DNA of 64,000 nt from Phoronis australis (Eukaryota; Phoronida; Phoronidae), in assembly GCA_002633005.1 (NCBI GenBank), contig NMRA01000296.1, positions 1 through 64,000 on the forward strand. The letters are read 5' to 3'. The notes under the pieces were generated by a model, which did no database searches, was not told where the DNA came from, and saw only the letters and a list, made by a program, of their open reading frames with translations. Shown in pieces: positions 13,801 through 25,230 of this stretch. The translations under genes were made by a program, and so were the position numbers. How positions within the stretch are numbered: position 1 is the first letter of the stretch; every line of letters starts with the position of its first letter.

Positions 13801-14389
13801 TTCTTTGAACAGCCAGTGCCTTGGTAAGGTATCCAAACAACGTTTGGCAATGTGCACTGAACTGTCGTTTTTATTTTAATTTTCAAGTTTTGGTTTTCCG
13901 CCTCTAAAATATTGCCGCTCCTTTGTCATTAACTTTCAATCACTGACTTCTCGTCTCTCAGATCGTCGAATTATTTTCGCACTAATAAGGTTTTTTGTCT
14001 AATTTGCGAACATTCAGGCTGATAGGGCTTTTTTCAATGTATTTTCGTTTGTTGTATTATGGCCACTGATTTGAAAATCTTCAAGGTATTGAGCTGTACA
14101 CTGCAGCATGAAACCCAAGCAACGATTACTTTATCTTCATAATTTTCGTCGTAAATCTTTCTTCTTTCGTTTTGGTTTAACGAAGGTCGTAGCTTATCTT
14201 TGGGGTATGGGTATGGCGTGTAAATAGACGAAAACATACATTTTGCCTCTGGTGTGATTCTTGTCAGTGGTCCTACAGAAATTTTAGTATACTGTCACTG
14301 TTCCCAATGTCAGATCTCGCATGTTGATGGTGTACTAATCAGCAAATGTCAAATAGTTTGACGAAAGGCCAAGTATCTAAAAGGCATAG

Positions 14390-14560
14390 AATAATGTTAT
14401 CAAATAGATGTTGAAATGCCGTGCAGTTATTGACAGATAAGAATATAAAATAGTAAAACAAAAACGACGAGCGTCGGTACTAAAATATATTAAAATATCT
14501 CCACGTTTCGAGTGATGAGCTCATTGTCAAGGTTGTGCTACAGACTGTACAATAATGTTA
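14390..14560 (-). mobile_element. 151-bp Penelope-like 3' tail with 10-bp target duplication
   Basis: Family A sequence is interrupted at 14400-14550. The insert is flanked by exact copies of AATAATGTTA (14390-14399 and 14551-14560). On the minus strand it contains TTGACAA, T, GAG, loop, CTC, GAAAC (about 14505-14530), the same layout as the hammerhead-like tails of the two PLEs in this window. It is therefore probably an extremely 5'-truncated PLE insertion in minus orientation. Confidence 0.65.
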
Positions 14561-16149
14561 AAAGGAAGTCAACCCCCTAGAAAATTGAAATGATATGATC
14601 TGAATTGAAAATTTCAAATAAAAAGGTGTGGGCCAAAATTATGAAATCGCGGTATTCATGACTCCAAAGGTTTGCAAGGAAACAAATCCATCAATCCAAA
14701 TATCCTCACAAGTCCGAGAGACCATTAGTTCGAAAGCTAAAAATTCGAAATTTCATGTTACGAGGTTCTGAACAGTGATTTCGATTTGTAAGCACGTGCC
14801 TCCCTGGAACCAATTCTTTCAAGAGCCAGTGCCTTGGTAAAGCATCCAAGCAAAGTTTGACAAAGTTCACTGAACTGTCGCTTTTATTGACATTTTCAAC
14901 TTTTGGAATAGAGCCACTAAAATTGTGTTGCTCCTCTGTCGTTGAAGTTTGAATCACTGGATTCTGGTCTCTTTAATTGTCGAACTGTTTTCGAACTAAT
15001 AAGCTTTTTGTCGAGTTTGTGAAACTGCGGCCCGATAGAGCTTTTTGTAAACCTTTTCGTTTGTAGTATAATGGGCACAGATTTGAAAACCTTAAAGGTT
15101 TTGAGCTTCACCCTATTTAATGCAGTATGAAACCAAGGCAACAATAGTTTACCTTCATAATTTTCGTCTGAAGAACTTCTTCGTCCGTTTTGGTTATTCG
15201 AGGATCGCAGCGCGTTGCTGGGGTATGGGTACTGCATGTGAACACACTAAACGAGTATTGAAAAAATTTACAAAGAATCGCCAAATCAACTGTTTTCAAT
15301 TTCTCACACGCAGATCAATTGAAAATCCTTGTCCTTACTCCGCCAGTAATTGATACCGGGAACCACAGCCTAGCTCCATCCCGTTGTGGCATCTGTAGAG
15401 GAATTCAAATAATGACATTTAGCATACATTTTGTGACTTCGAATGTCAGTTGGATTAATTGATGATGTTTTTAGGTTTGTTAGAACTGGTATTAGTATTT
15501 AATTGGAACTGTTGGAGGGATTATAATGTGTGTTTGCAGCAACGTTAATGCATAAGCAAGAAAAGCAACAAACGTCTAGTCCAAGCGAATGAAACTACAA
15601 TTGATAGATGGAAAGATCTACAGTCTATCTATTGGAATAAATTAGCGTCATCACGGCCAAAGCATTGATATATGAGGAGAACCCAGAGTAAGTACAACTA
15701 AAATACAGCTAACACTAGAAATGTATTTCAACGACCTGGACAGCACAGTGTTGTAACAGGTGGAGAACTGTAATTGCACGTGACAGCCAGTCCAAAATGT
15801 TATCAATAAGTAAAGTAACGCACCTCAGTCGTAGCTTGTGTATCGGGTAAGACAGCATCTCATGACGTACGCCCTCAAGGAAGAGCAAATTTCCTGGATT
15901 TTTTACTTTTCCTATTCTGGTGTCATTACATGGTGACGGTTCAGTGACATTTTTGTTCGCTGCCAGTGGTGGCAAGGACAGCGTCCTGCTACTTCGGATG
16001 CTGCGTGGCCCTAGAAAGTGTCCACATTTCTCTAATTTTAAAGGTTGATATCATAGAAATGGCAGTTCAGATTTTTGTTAAATCTCCCATGTTAATGGTA
16101 TACTGGTCAGCCGGTAGTTTGACGAAAGAACAAGTCCCTAAACAAGAGC

Positions 16150-17785
16150 AACGCGAGCGTTGAATTGCGCCCACGAATGCATCGCAAATGGTGTGCATTT
16201 AGGGTTATTTATTTGTATCATAAAAATGGCCACTATGGCGTAAAAACGTACAATCCATCCAAAAACGGGAACATGCCATATTTCATAAATATCTGTCAAG
16301 GAACTTCAGAGAAACAAAGGAAAACAGAATAACATGAAATTGCCACTTGTGGGCACAGCGTTCGTTGGATCCGCCTGAAAGTCGTCGTCTGTTGTTATCC
16401 TCATATAAATACAATTACTAAATTTAATAAAGATCCTGAAGTGGGTTTAGGAGATATCGCTATGGGCGCAAAACAAAACATAACTACCACAAGGAGGCGC
16501 CACACTAGTCAGTTGCCATCATCAAACGTCCTCCTTGCACTGAAGACATATACGCCAATTTTCAAAACTATCCCTAGAATGATTTCGTTGATAGAGGGAT
16601 GGACGCCAAAAACAAGATTTGAAAACAGCAAAAATGGCCACTAGGTCGCGCAAAATACCTCAATTCCATCCAAAAACATAGATGCCTATATTCACAACTT
16701 AATGAAAATCTGTTTTGGACCTTTGAAGGTACAGACTGGTAAACGTAATAAAACTAAAATTGCCACTAGGGGGCACACCAGTAGTCAGATCCGTCCGAAA
16801 GTCGTCGTCGTCCGTTATCAACATCATATAAATACACTCGCTAAATTAAATAACGATCCTGCAAACGGTTTAGGAGATGAAATCATGAGCGCAAAAAACA
16901 AAAGTGCCACAGGAGGCGCCACAGTAGTCAAAGTCGTCGGAAAATCTTCGTCAGCCGTCCAATTTATAGTAAAAACATACATGCCAATTTTCATAATTAT
17001 CCTGAAAGCGGTTTCGTTGATGGATGACTGGACGCCAAAAACAGACTCGAAAACAGTAAAAATGGCCACTAGATGGCGCAAACTAGGTCGAAAATGGAGA
17101 GATAGCGTCACTTAATTAACAGATGCGTGTATGCCAAATTTTATGAAAATACGTTGAGGACGTTTGAACACACAGAGGTAAACGTAAAAAACTAAAATTG
17201 CAAGTATGTGGCACACCAGTAGTCAGATCTGTCCAAAAGTCGTTGTCTTCCGTCGTCAACATCACATAAATACACTTCCTAAATTTATTAAAGATCCTGC
17301 GAACGGTTTAGGACATGCAGCCATAGGCGCAAAAAACTGCCATTAGGAAAATCATCGTCATACATGCCAATTTTCACAATCATCCTTTGAGCGGTTTGGT
17401 TGATGGAGGGGTGGACGCAAAAAACAAAATCGAAACCACCAAAACATGGCCACTAGGTGGCGCAAACTACTTCGAATCCATCCGAAAACGGAAAGTTAGC
17501 CTCATCTCACTGATAGGTGCCTATGTACCAATTTTTAGGAAAATCCGTTCAAAACTTTTGAAGTTACAGAGGTAAACGTAAAAAACTAAAATTGCCACCA
17601 GGGGTCACACCAATAGCAGGATCCGCCTGAAAGTTCGCTCATGCCGTCCCATCTACGGAAGGAACACATGTGCAAAACTTCCTGAACATACGTCCAGGTG
17701 TTTTGGAGCGGACGCCGGACTCCGAACGGATGGACGGAGATGACGGCATAATGAGTCCACATATAAATACGTTTGCCCATACAAA
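16150..17785 (+). repeat. Tandem repeat family B, block 2 (period about 430 bp)
   Basis: Successive units start near 16355, 16781, 17215 and 17610, each with CAGTAGTCAGATCCGTCC-like sequence, then CATATAAATACAC, then GGTTTAGGAGAT, then GCCACTAGGTGGCGC. Short frames are open through parts of it but change from unit to unit. Single relatives of the unit occur near 30740, 43090, 56800 and 61130. Confidence 0.8.
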
Positions 17786-19700
17786 CTATAATCAGGTTCG
17801 AAAGAAGTTAATCCCCTCGAAACAATGAACCCATATGATGTGAATTGAAAACTACAAGTGAGAAAAATTGTGGGCGGAAGGTATGAAATTACGGAATTCA
17901 TGGCTCTGAAAGTTTACAAGTCGACAAATAAATCAATCCGAAGATCAACACAAGTCTGAAAGAATACTAGTTGTTTTACTATCAGTTTGATAGAGCTGTT
18001 TTTAGAAACGTTTTTATTTGCCTGATAGGGTATTTTAAAAAAATCATTCAATGTTACATACCTTGCCTTCATGCTTGCGAACCTTCGGAGTATCGAGCTC
18101 CATCTTATATATACTAATGTACTCTGACGTGCACGCTACTTTAAATTTCCTTCTTAATTTTAATCTTCGGTTGTTAATTTTCAGTTTTTCATGCTTCTTC
18201 TTCCGTCTTGGTTATCTGCGAGTCGGATCGTATCGTTGTGGCGTGGGCATGGTAAGTAAATAAACGAAAACGTTCATTAATAAAATTTACAAACAATCGA
18301 TAAATCAACTATTGTTTTCAATTTGCCATTCGGGAACTAATTCAAAAATCCTTATCCCTGCCACGGTTGTAATCGATCACAGGAACCACTGATCAGCTCA
18401 ATTTGATCTCGGCATTTGGAGAGGAATTCAAGTAACATCACTCAGCATGCATTTTGTGACCTTGAACGTCGTTTGGATTTATTCATGCTGTATTTCTTGA
18501 TATGTTAGGTTTGATGTTAGTATGTTAGTGCAATTGTTAGTCGGGATTAAAAAGAGTGTTAGTGTCATCGCGAATGTACCAGCAAGACAAGTAACAAACG
18601 CTTAGTGCAAGCAAATGGTAATAGATATGATGGATGGAGAGCTTTATCTATTCGAAGTACATGTGCGTCATCGCAACCCAAACACTAATACTTGAGTACA
18701 ACCCAATTATCTGGACACCATACATTTGTCACAGGTGGGTAACTGTAACTGTAAGTGTCAGCCAGACAAAATGTTATCAATAACGAAAGTTACACACCTC
18801 TATCATCCTTTATGTATCGGGTAAGACAGGATCTCATGCTGCACGCCCTCACGTAAGAGGTAACTCCTGGGATTTTTTACCTTTCCGACTCTGTTGTCAT
18901 TTTGTGTTGGTGATTCAACGACATCTTGGCCGGGTGCACAGCCAGTTGTGGCGAGGTCCTGTACGACCATAGAAAAAACGTCAACATTTCTCTAACTTTG
19001 AAGCTTCAAAATCGTGTGCATTTCTTAAACTTTGAAGTTTTATATCTCAGAAATAGCTGTCCAGATTTATGTAAAACTTCTAAATCCAAGATTTTAAACT
19101 CCGTTTACAAAAACAATTCAAAATAAAATCATGATATTTTAGAACATTACTAGTATTTGGAAATTACGTCTTGGAACATTTTCATCAAATGAAATTCGAA
19201 CTTGTTATCGATACCGTTGTTTTGCTATTACTGTGCTTTTTTCTTTTTCGCTAAATTTTACTTAAGGAAAATACTCTTGTGAGGCAATCATTATGAATAT
19301 TAGACAAGTAAAAACCGAAATTTCAAATTTTACTAGGGTTTCTAGTTTCCGATAATATAAACATTTAAGGAGTTGAAATATTTAATTTTGTAAAAATTTT
19401 AGCTAAAATGGCATACTTGGCAATAAAGTCCAATCAACCTTCGAGGACGAATTTAACATACATGAGCCGAGGTGAGTGTATTTCATATTGTGAAGTGTAC
19501 ATTGAAAGAAATTTGGTTAGGAAACAAAAAGATGCCCCAACAAACTTGTAACTGCAGTGTAAAACATTTTAAATGCTTTTTTCTCATGAAAGTTGAACGG
19601 TAATACACTTTTCAACTCTGCTGTCAGCCGCATTAGTGGTACTGCAGGTACTTTTTGATGCACTGTAACCCGTCGTGACGTCGTGGTCCTGTATGGTCCC

Positions 19701-20072
19701 GTAAGGATGATAAACCTTATATTGATGATGTCAACCAATCCAGTTTCTGTCACCTGCTTTGCATCTTTAGTGTCAATCTTCCAAAGTAAAAGCAGGAGCC
19801 AACTGAAAAAACTCGTACTTCCTATCTTATCAATTGCACGTTGTGGTCCTTGACCGGTGGCCTTTTCCAAAGGTGCTGTGTAACTTGCTAAAAACGTAGG
19901 TCACGCTTGCCCGTTTAGCAGAATTTGTTAGAAGTTTTCAAAATTTCCTCCAGACTTTTGAGGGTTGGCGATAATTAAGTTACAAAGCATTGTTTTGTTT
20001 CAGAGAACTGGATGGGGAAAGTCGTTTTTAGTGTGTGTAAGTAGGCCAAAACCGACTTTGGTATCCTTTTAA
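19701..20072 (+). mobile_element. TTAA-flanked MITE, copy 1
   Basis: This is a non-autonomous DNA element of about 370 bp, homologous to copies at 37971-38324 (inverted) and 58662-59028. The right end reads TTTGGTATCCTTTTAA. The left TTAA has mutated to GTAA. Shared internal blocks are TCTGTCACCTG, TGTCAATCTTCCAA and CAGAGAACTGGATGGG. TTAA targets suggest a Kolobok- or piggyBac-type transposase in trans. Confidence 0.75.
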
Positions 20073-20138
20073 TGATAAACAAACGGCCCAGCTCTAGTAT
20101 ATAACAAATGACAAAGTCGCTAAAATAAAATACAGTAA

Positions 20139-21482
20139 TTAAAGGCGAAGGCAGCCTTTTTTCATGTCATTTTTAGCACAAATAAGGTTCGTTGATTATC
20201 CCAGACACATTTTTCATTTAATTACAGCTTTTCGTAATTTGATTCATTTCTCGTCCTCTACTCCGGAAGTGACGTTTTGGGAGGCAAGAGTTTCGCGCCA
20301 ATTTCTTTTCATTATAGTCTGATTGTGAGAGCTGTCGAGTCAGTCATTGTTCTACCTCGGTTGTGATAAGTTCGGTCGTCGTTTTCTCTTGTTTACAAGT
20401 CAGTCAACATGCCACGCTGTTGCTGCGTGTCGGGATGTACTCATTTTCGTCTCACACGCGCTTTGGGTACCTTGCGTCGCTTTCCGAAGGATGACACACT
20501 TCGCCGTACTTGGCTAGCTCGTTCATGTTAAGAACGCAGCGCTACCCGTCCACGCAACGTACAAAGCAGTGGAGGGTTACCGAGTGTGTGGTAAGCATGT
20601 TCTGCCGTCAGAGTATGACAGATGTTTACGCTGAATTGATGAAGGTCCCTGTGAAACAACGCCTGAAGAAGAGTACCATACCGTCGCTGTTGATTCCCGG
20701 CAGTGCCCCGTCGCCAACCCCGAGAAGTGCGTTTTTAAAGCCAGAAGCCTCACGAGCTGTGGCCACTATATACAGTGACTGGAGTCACTTCATCTACTAT
20801 CACCCGTGCCTCCAAACGTACCCTATTGCGTGCAATTCCGGTAACTAGCAGTGATTCGCCCTGTGCTGTTACCTCTTGCCCAGAGCCTGTAAGCAGCCCT
20901 GCAGCGATGTTGAGTAGTGGGAGTGAATACAGGCCCAATTCGACACCCAGTGAAGAGGACAGTTCGTCATCCAATGAACAGATCGGTGACTCAGAGCCTA
21001 AGTTTGATAAGTTTATAGTGGACTTGTATTGGAGCTATTTGGAAGGTGCCAGGTGTGTGGCGAGGGAGTCACACGGCGGGATGTAAGCAGTTTGGGTGCT
21101 CAGATCATCCTCCAGTGGGAGTGTGTCGCGGGACACTCGGGCAAGTGGGACAGTTATTCCCCTGCACGTGGGACGATAATGAGTACGTCGCAGTACGCAG
21201 CAACAGCGTGGTACGTTGACTGACTCGTAAGCAAAAGCAAACGACGACCGAACTTATCACAACCGAGGTAGAACAATGACTGACTCGACTGCTCTCACAG
21301 TCAGACTATACGAAAAGAAATTGGCGCGAAATTCTTGCCTCCCAAAACGTCACTTCCGGAGTAGACGACGAGTACTTGATTAAATTACGAAAAGCAGTAA
21401 ATAAGTGAAAGATATGTCTGGGAAAATCAACGAACCTTATTTTTGCTAAAAATGACACAAAAAAGGTTGCCTTCGCCTTTAA
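20139..21482 (+). mobile_element. Kolobok-like DNA transposon, internally deleted, with long inverted repeats
   Basis: The element is bounded by TTAA on both sides and has terminal inverted repeats of about 310 bp (20139-20450 and 21173-21482) starting AGGCGAAGGC. The inverted repeats are long enough to include the start of the THAP reading frame in both arms; the right arm has lost the ATG. Kolobok transposons are known to combine a TTAA target with a THAP-containing transposase, which fits. Most of the transposase, including any catalytic core, is absent. Confidence 0.82.
20409..21170 (+). pseudogene. THAP-domain transposase fragment, frameshifted
   Basis: The frame from ATG 20409 gives a THAP N-terminus (MPRCCCVSGCTHF, then LRRFPKDDTLRRTWLA) and stops at 20528. 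The domain resumes in the next frame with YRVCGKHVLPSEYDRC, completing the C2CH zinc pattern. A further frame (about 20640-20760) has a basic and proline-rich segment, another (20775 onward) a Ser-rich linker, and the last (about 21029-21170) a second zinc-like motif with CQVCGEG and WECVAGHSGKWDS. That last motif resembles the segment after the linker in large THAP/Kolobok proteins. At least three frame changes make it non-functional. It sits wholly inside the inverted-repeat element. Confidence 0.75.
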
Positions 21483-21833
21483 GACTTAATGTAGTTCACT
21501 TCCGAGAAGGAAGATAATACAGGCGACCCAAACAGAGAGCCTATAGTGTATTTTATACTGACAAGATGTCCCAGTTATACAATTACCAACGCACTTTTTG
21601 AGAGACTGTGCTAAAACCAGTTGTGAAACCGTGTACTTGAATAAAGACATATTCCTGAAGTAAATTTTTCACTTCGCTTTTCCAAATAAAACAAGTGATT
21701 GATCAAGTTTTGATGGCTCAAATGAGTACACACATGTAGTCAAAACCGGTAACTGTCAGGATACTGATTTACAGCTGAACGGCACCATATCTTTGGCCCT
21801 GGTGTCATTCGTGTTTGTGGTCCTTCTGCACTT

Positions 21834-22193
21834 TCAAGGTACCTAAACTACACTGTCAACGGACTCATAAACACTGGGCACGGACGCATGAACACGACTC
21901 ACGGACCTGCAAACACCGTCCACTGACTCACAAACACGGGAACGGACTCACAAAACACGATCCACGCACTCAAATACACGAGACACGGACTCGTATTCCC
22001 GAGGAAACACGGGTCACGGACAAAATTGAGATGTCAGCTGACCCAGGAGTCCGTGACCCGTGTTTGGCGGTCCGTTAACCATGTTTCCTCGTACTATGAG
22101 TCCGTGTCCTGTGTATTTGGGTGCGTGGATCGTGTTTTGTGAGTCCGTTCCCGTGATTATGAGTCCGTTGACCGTGTAGTTTAGGTACCTTGA
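21834..22193. repeat. Imperfect 360-bp hairpin made of short repeats
   Basis: The left arm starts TCAAGGTACCTAAACTACAC and the right arm ends with its complement (GTGTAGTTTAGGTACCTTGA). Each arm of about 150 bp is made of short direct repeats such as CACGGACTCAnAAACACG. The hairpin interrupts family A between CTGCACTT and TTGTACACTG. It looks like a foldback element; it encodes no protein. Confidence 0.8.
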
Positions 22194-23676
22194 CGTTTTG
22201 TACACTGTAACTGCTCGCGACGTCAGGTGCCGTGGGTCAATGGTACACTAGTCAGCCAAAGTCCACTAGTTCGACGACTTGCCAAGACGCTAAAAAGTGC
22301 ACAATAAGAAGTGATCAACGCTAGGTTTCGAACAGTGATTTCGAGCAAAACGTTCAGGGATTTATTTGCACACGGCTGCTTGAAAATAGTTCTTCGAAGA
22401 GCCTGTGCCTGGGATCCAAACATGAAGTTGGGCGATTCACTGAGTTGCTGTGGTTACTTACATGTTCGAAGTATGGTTTATCGCCGCCAAAATTTTGCTG
22501 CTTGGCTGTCGTTGACTTTGAATCGCTGGTTTCTGGCATCATAGACCTTCGGATTAGTTTCAAACTAACTAGTTTTTTTCTTTCTGTCGGATTTGTGAAC
22601 GTTCGGCCTTATAATGCCTTTTTATTCATTTGTGTTATTATGAGAGTTCGAACGTGTGAACCTTTGGAGCCGAGCTGTACCCTATTTATAATACAGTATG
22701 ACACGCAAGCAACGTTAGATTACATAAACCACCTGTTAGATTATCTTCTTAATTTTCATCTTCCACCTTTCTTCCGTCTTGGTTATCCGTGGGTCGCAGC
22801 TTGTCGTTTATGTATGGGTATGGCATGCAAATAGACAAAAACGTGCAGGAAATGAAATTTACAGACAATCGGCAAATCAACTATTGTTTTCAAGTTGACA
22901 CTTCGAGATTAATTGAAACATCTACCAAGGCAGTTATCGATCACGGGAGCCATTGTTCTGATCCATATGTTGGGGGTCATCTTGATGTGTTCCCGTTTTA
23001 TGCATATCGGGATTCTACATATGTACGTGTCCCGGGTTCGGTATGAACAGTTTTCATTGCATCGGACGGAGTTCTATGTGTCCTGGTGTGGTAGCTGTGA
23101 TTGTCCCCCTGCAGAGAATGTCCTAGCTGCATGTATTTGAATGCCGTTGTACTGGCACGTTAATCAGTGGATTAGCCGGATGCTTCATTCAAATACACGC
23201 AAGCCGGACAATTTCTCTAGTTGGATAATGGCTACTTTCACATAGAGTTCTATGTGTCATTGGCCAGTGCTCGATGAGCCAAGAGAATTAACATACTCAA
23301 GTTCGCTGTTTGCGACCTAGCCGAAATCTCGAAAACTAAAGGCGCATTTTCAAGAAGTGAGCTAGCATTCCAAAATTCCAGGGGGCATTGCTTCATATGA
23401 CAACGACCAGAATCCAATGCAACTCAGGAGAATGCAGAAAATAACACGTTACTTTATTACTTGTTGAACTTATGCCCTAAATCAGGATCGAAATGTCATG
23501 TGGGCCTAAATGGCAAGTGTTGCTAAAACTTGCACACTCGTCCGCTTAGCGTCTGGACCTAGTTAGTATGTTAGTACAATTGTTAGTCGGAATTAGAAAG
23601 AGCGTTAAATTCAGCAAGTCAAGTAACAAACGTCTAGTTCAAGCTAATGATAATACATTTGATAGATGGATAGATT

Positions 23677-23683
23677 TATCCAT

Positions 23684-23731
<48 letters not shown>

Positions 23732-23859
23732 TCACTTATTGTACATCAAGGCTTTGCTTACTCATACAGAAATACATAAATTCAAATGTATATTCAGAGT
23801 ATTTATACGGACAGCAGTTCTTCTCTTAAAGCCATAGTCTTCTCAGTGAATATCCATTT
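23677..23859 (-). mobile_element. Retroposed fragment with (ATT)n tail and 9-bp target duplication
   Basis: Exact TATCCATTT copies flank an insertion at 23677-23685 and 23851-23859. The uninterrupted family A sequence reads ATCTATCCATTTGAAGTACATGTGCG, which shows the insertion directly. In minus orientation the insert ends GTACAATAAGTGATATT followed by ATT repeats (23686-23731 on the plus strand), as at the 3' ends of many LINEs and SINEs. It is a 5'-truncated LINE tail or a SINE. Confidence 0.75.
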
Positions 23860-23886
23860 GAATAAATGTGCGTCATCACGACCCAA

Positions 23887-24101
23887 NNNNNNNNNNNNNN
23901 NNNNNNNNNNNNNNNNNNNNNNNNNNNNNNNNNNNNNNNNNNNNNNNNNNNNNNNNNNNNNNNNNNNNNNNNNNNNNNNNNNNNNNNNNNNNNNNNNNNN
24001 NNNNNNNNNNNNNNNNNNNNNNNNNNNNNNNNNNNNNNNNNNNNNNNNNNNNNNNNNNNNNNNNNNNNNNNNNNNNNNNNNNNNNNNNNNNNNNNNNNNN
24101 N
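23887..24101. other. Assembly gap (215 N)
   Basis: This is a run of unresolved bases. Family A sequence enters it from the left; the sequence on its right does not match family A, so a breakpoint is hidden in the gap. Confidence 0.99.
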
Positions 24102-24499
24102 AACATCAACAGACGCACGTGTACAACCTGGGAATCTCATTTATATTGAGAAGAAAATTGTTGAAGGCATTGTATTCATATGTCTTCACACAGGTCATAT
24201 GTTGGTCACATCACGTGAAGACGTGACAAACGTGTAAATTGTTACTGTGGCACAATTACTTTTCTATGCAATTTACCAAAAAAAAACAACTATCGAGTTT
24301 AACATTATGTAAAATTTGAGTATTTGTTTCAATACTACATTTGTCCAATGTTTCATTACAGAGCACGTGTCGGATCGAGTCTACACAGTCACTTGTCTTT
24401 GAAAGTTTATTATTGGAGTTCATAGTGATTATTTAAAAACCCAATGACTTTGCAGAATGTATCCATTCTAGTAATGACGATGGTATTCTTCTATGTCAA

Positions 24500-25230
24500 A
24501 ATGTTTCGGATGTGAAACTTTTGTGATATGCTTATGATATGGCTTTGTGTACTTAATCTCCAGTTAAACTGCAAAAACTACTGTGTGGTTTAAGTAAGAT
24601 CTGACAGGAATGGAGCGTGTCTGAAAATTTAGTGAAGACCACGGTTATGGTGTTTGGAAAGGGAGGTCCCTTGAGAAATTGCGAGATGTGGTATTTTGGA
24701 GGTGAAAAAATCGAAGTGATTTCCATGCCAGCTGCAAGTATCTTGGTGTTGTGTTCACGCCAAAGTTATTGTGGACTATGGCTGCTCAGACCCTGTCAGC
24801 TCAAGCCACGGAGGTAGCCATTACAGTCGACAACCTACAAAGAAGCTGGACCATTTTTCAACCACGTGCGGCTTTTCAGACATTTGATAAAATAATTTGC
24901 CCCAGCTCATGCTATGGAGCCGAAATATGGGACTTACAAGAATGCAACTGGTTAGAACAAGTGCAAATTAAATTTTGCAGGCGTGTATTGGGTGTAGCTA
25001 ATTCATGCTGAAACAATGCTGCACTGAGCGCATGTCGGCGGTTGCCGTTATTTACTAATCACTATGTTGCCGTGATCACGTATTGGTTTAAACTTCTCAA
25101 AATGCTTCCTCGCATGACTTTGACCAAAATGGTCGGCACTCCCGAAATTGAGCCACATCACTTAGACTTATACAGCCGATTTCATCAAGGTGGTTTAAAA
25201 TTAAACCTGATAATCTCCATTTCATAAAGT
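24500..25230 (+). pseudogene. Non-LTR retrotransposon (LINE) reverse transcriptase remnant
   Basis: The plus strand encodes the late part of a LINE reverse transcriptase. The catalytic YADDM box appears as YAYDM near 24530, so the first catalytic Asp is lost. KTTVMVFGKGG, KYLGVVF (after a frame change), YGAEIW and EQVQIKFCRRVLGV follow, then a downstream RLPLFTNH segment. Stops occur near 24525, 24565, 24600 and 25008, plus at least one frameshift. The 24102-24480 stretch before it shows nothing recognisable. Confidence 0.8.

Larger units (their letters stand above)
2690..23640. repeat. 21 kb mosaic array of a diverged non-coding repeat (family A)
   Basis: One non-coding unit recurs in the plus orientation. 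Anchor A (roughly GGTTATCCG, GGGTCGCAGCGTATCGTTG, GGTATGGCGTGTAAATAGAC) is seen near 3030, 4740, 7770, 9860, 11775, 12130, 14175, 15195, 18210 and 22785. Anchor B (roughly AGACAGCATCTCATGGC followed by CACGCCCTCA) is seen near 3560, 5340, 8270, 11285, 12760, 15850 and 18825. The order of sub-blocks is the same in each copy, but spacing varies from 0.35 to 4.6 kb through deletions and insertions. Open frames inside it are short and not conserved between copies, so I call no genes here. The array ends near the assembly gap and may continue into it. Confidence 0.85.

Noticed and set aside
23786-24237. Frames spanning 23786-24237 on both strands
   Set aside because: They cross the run of N and consist mostly of unknown residues.
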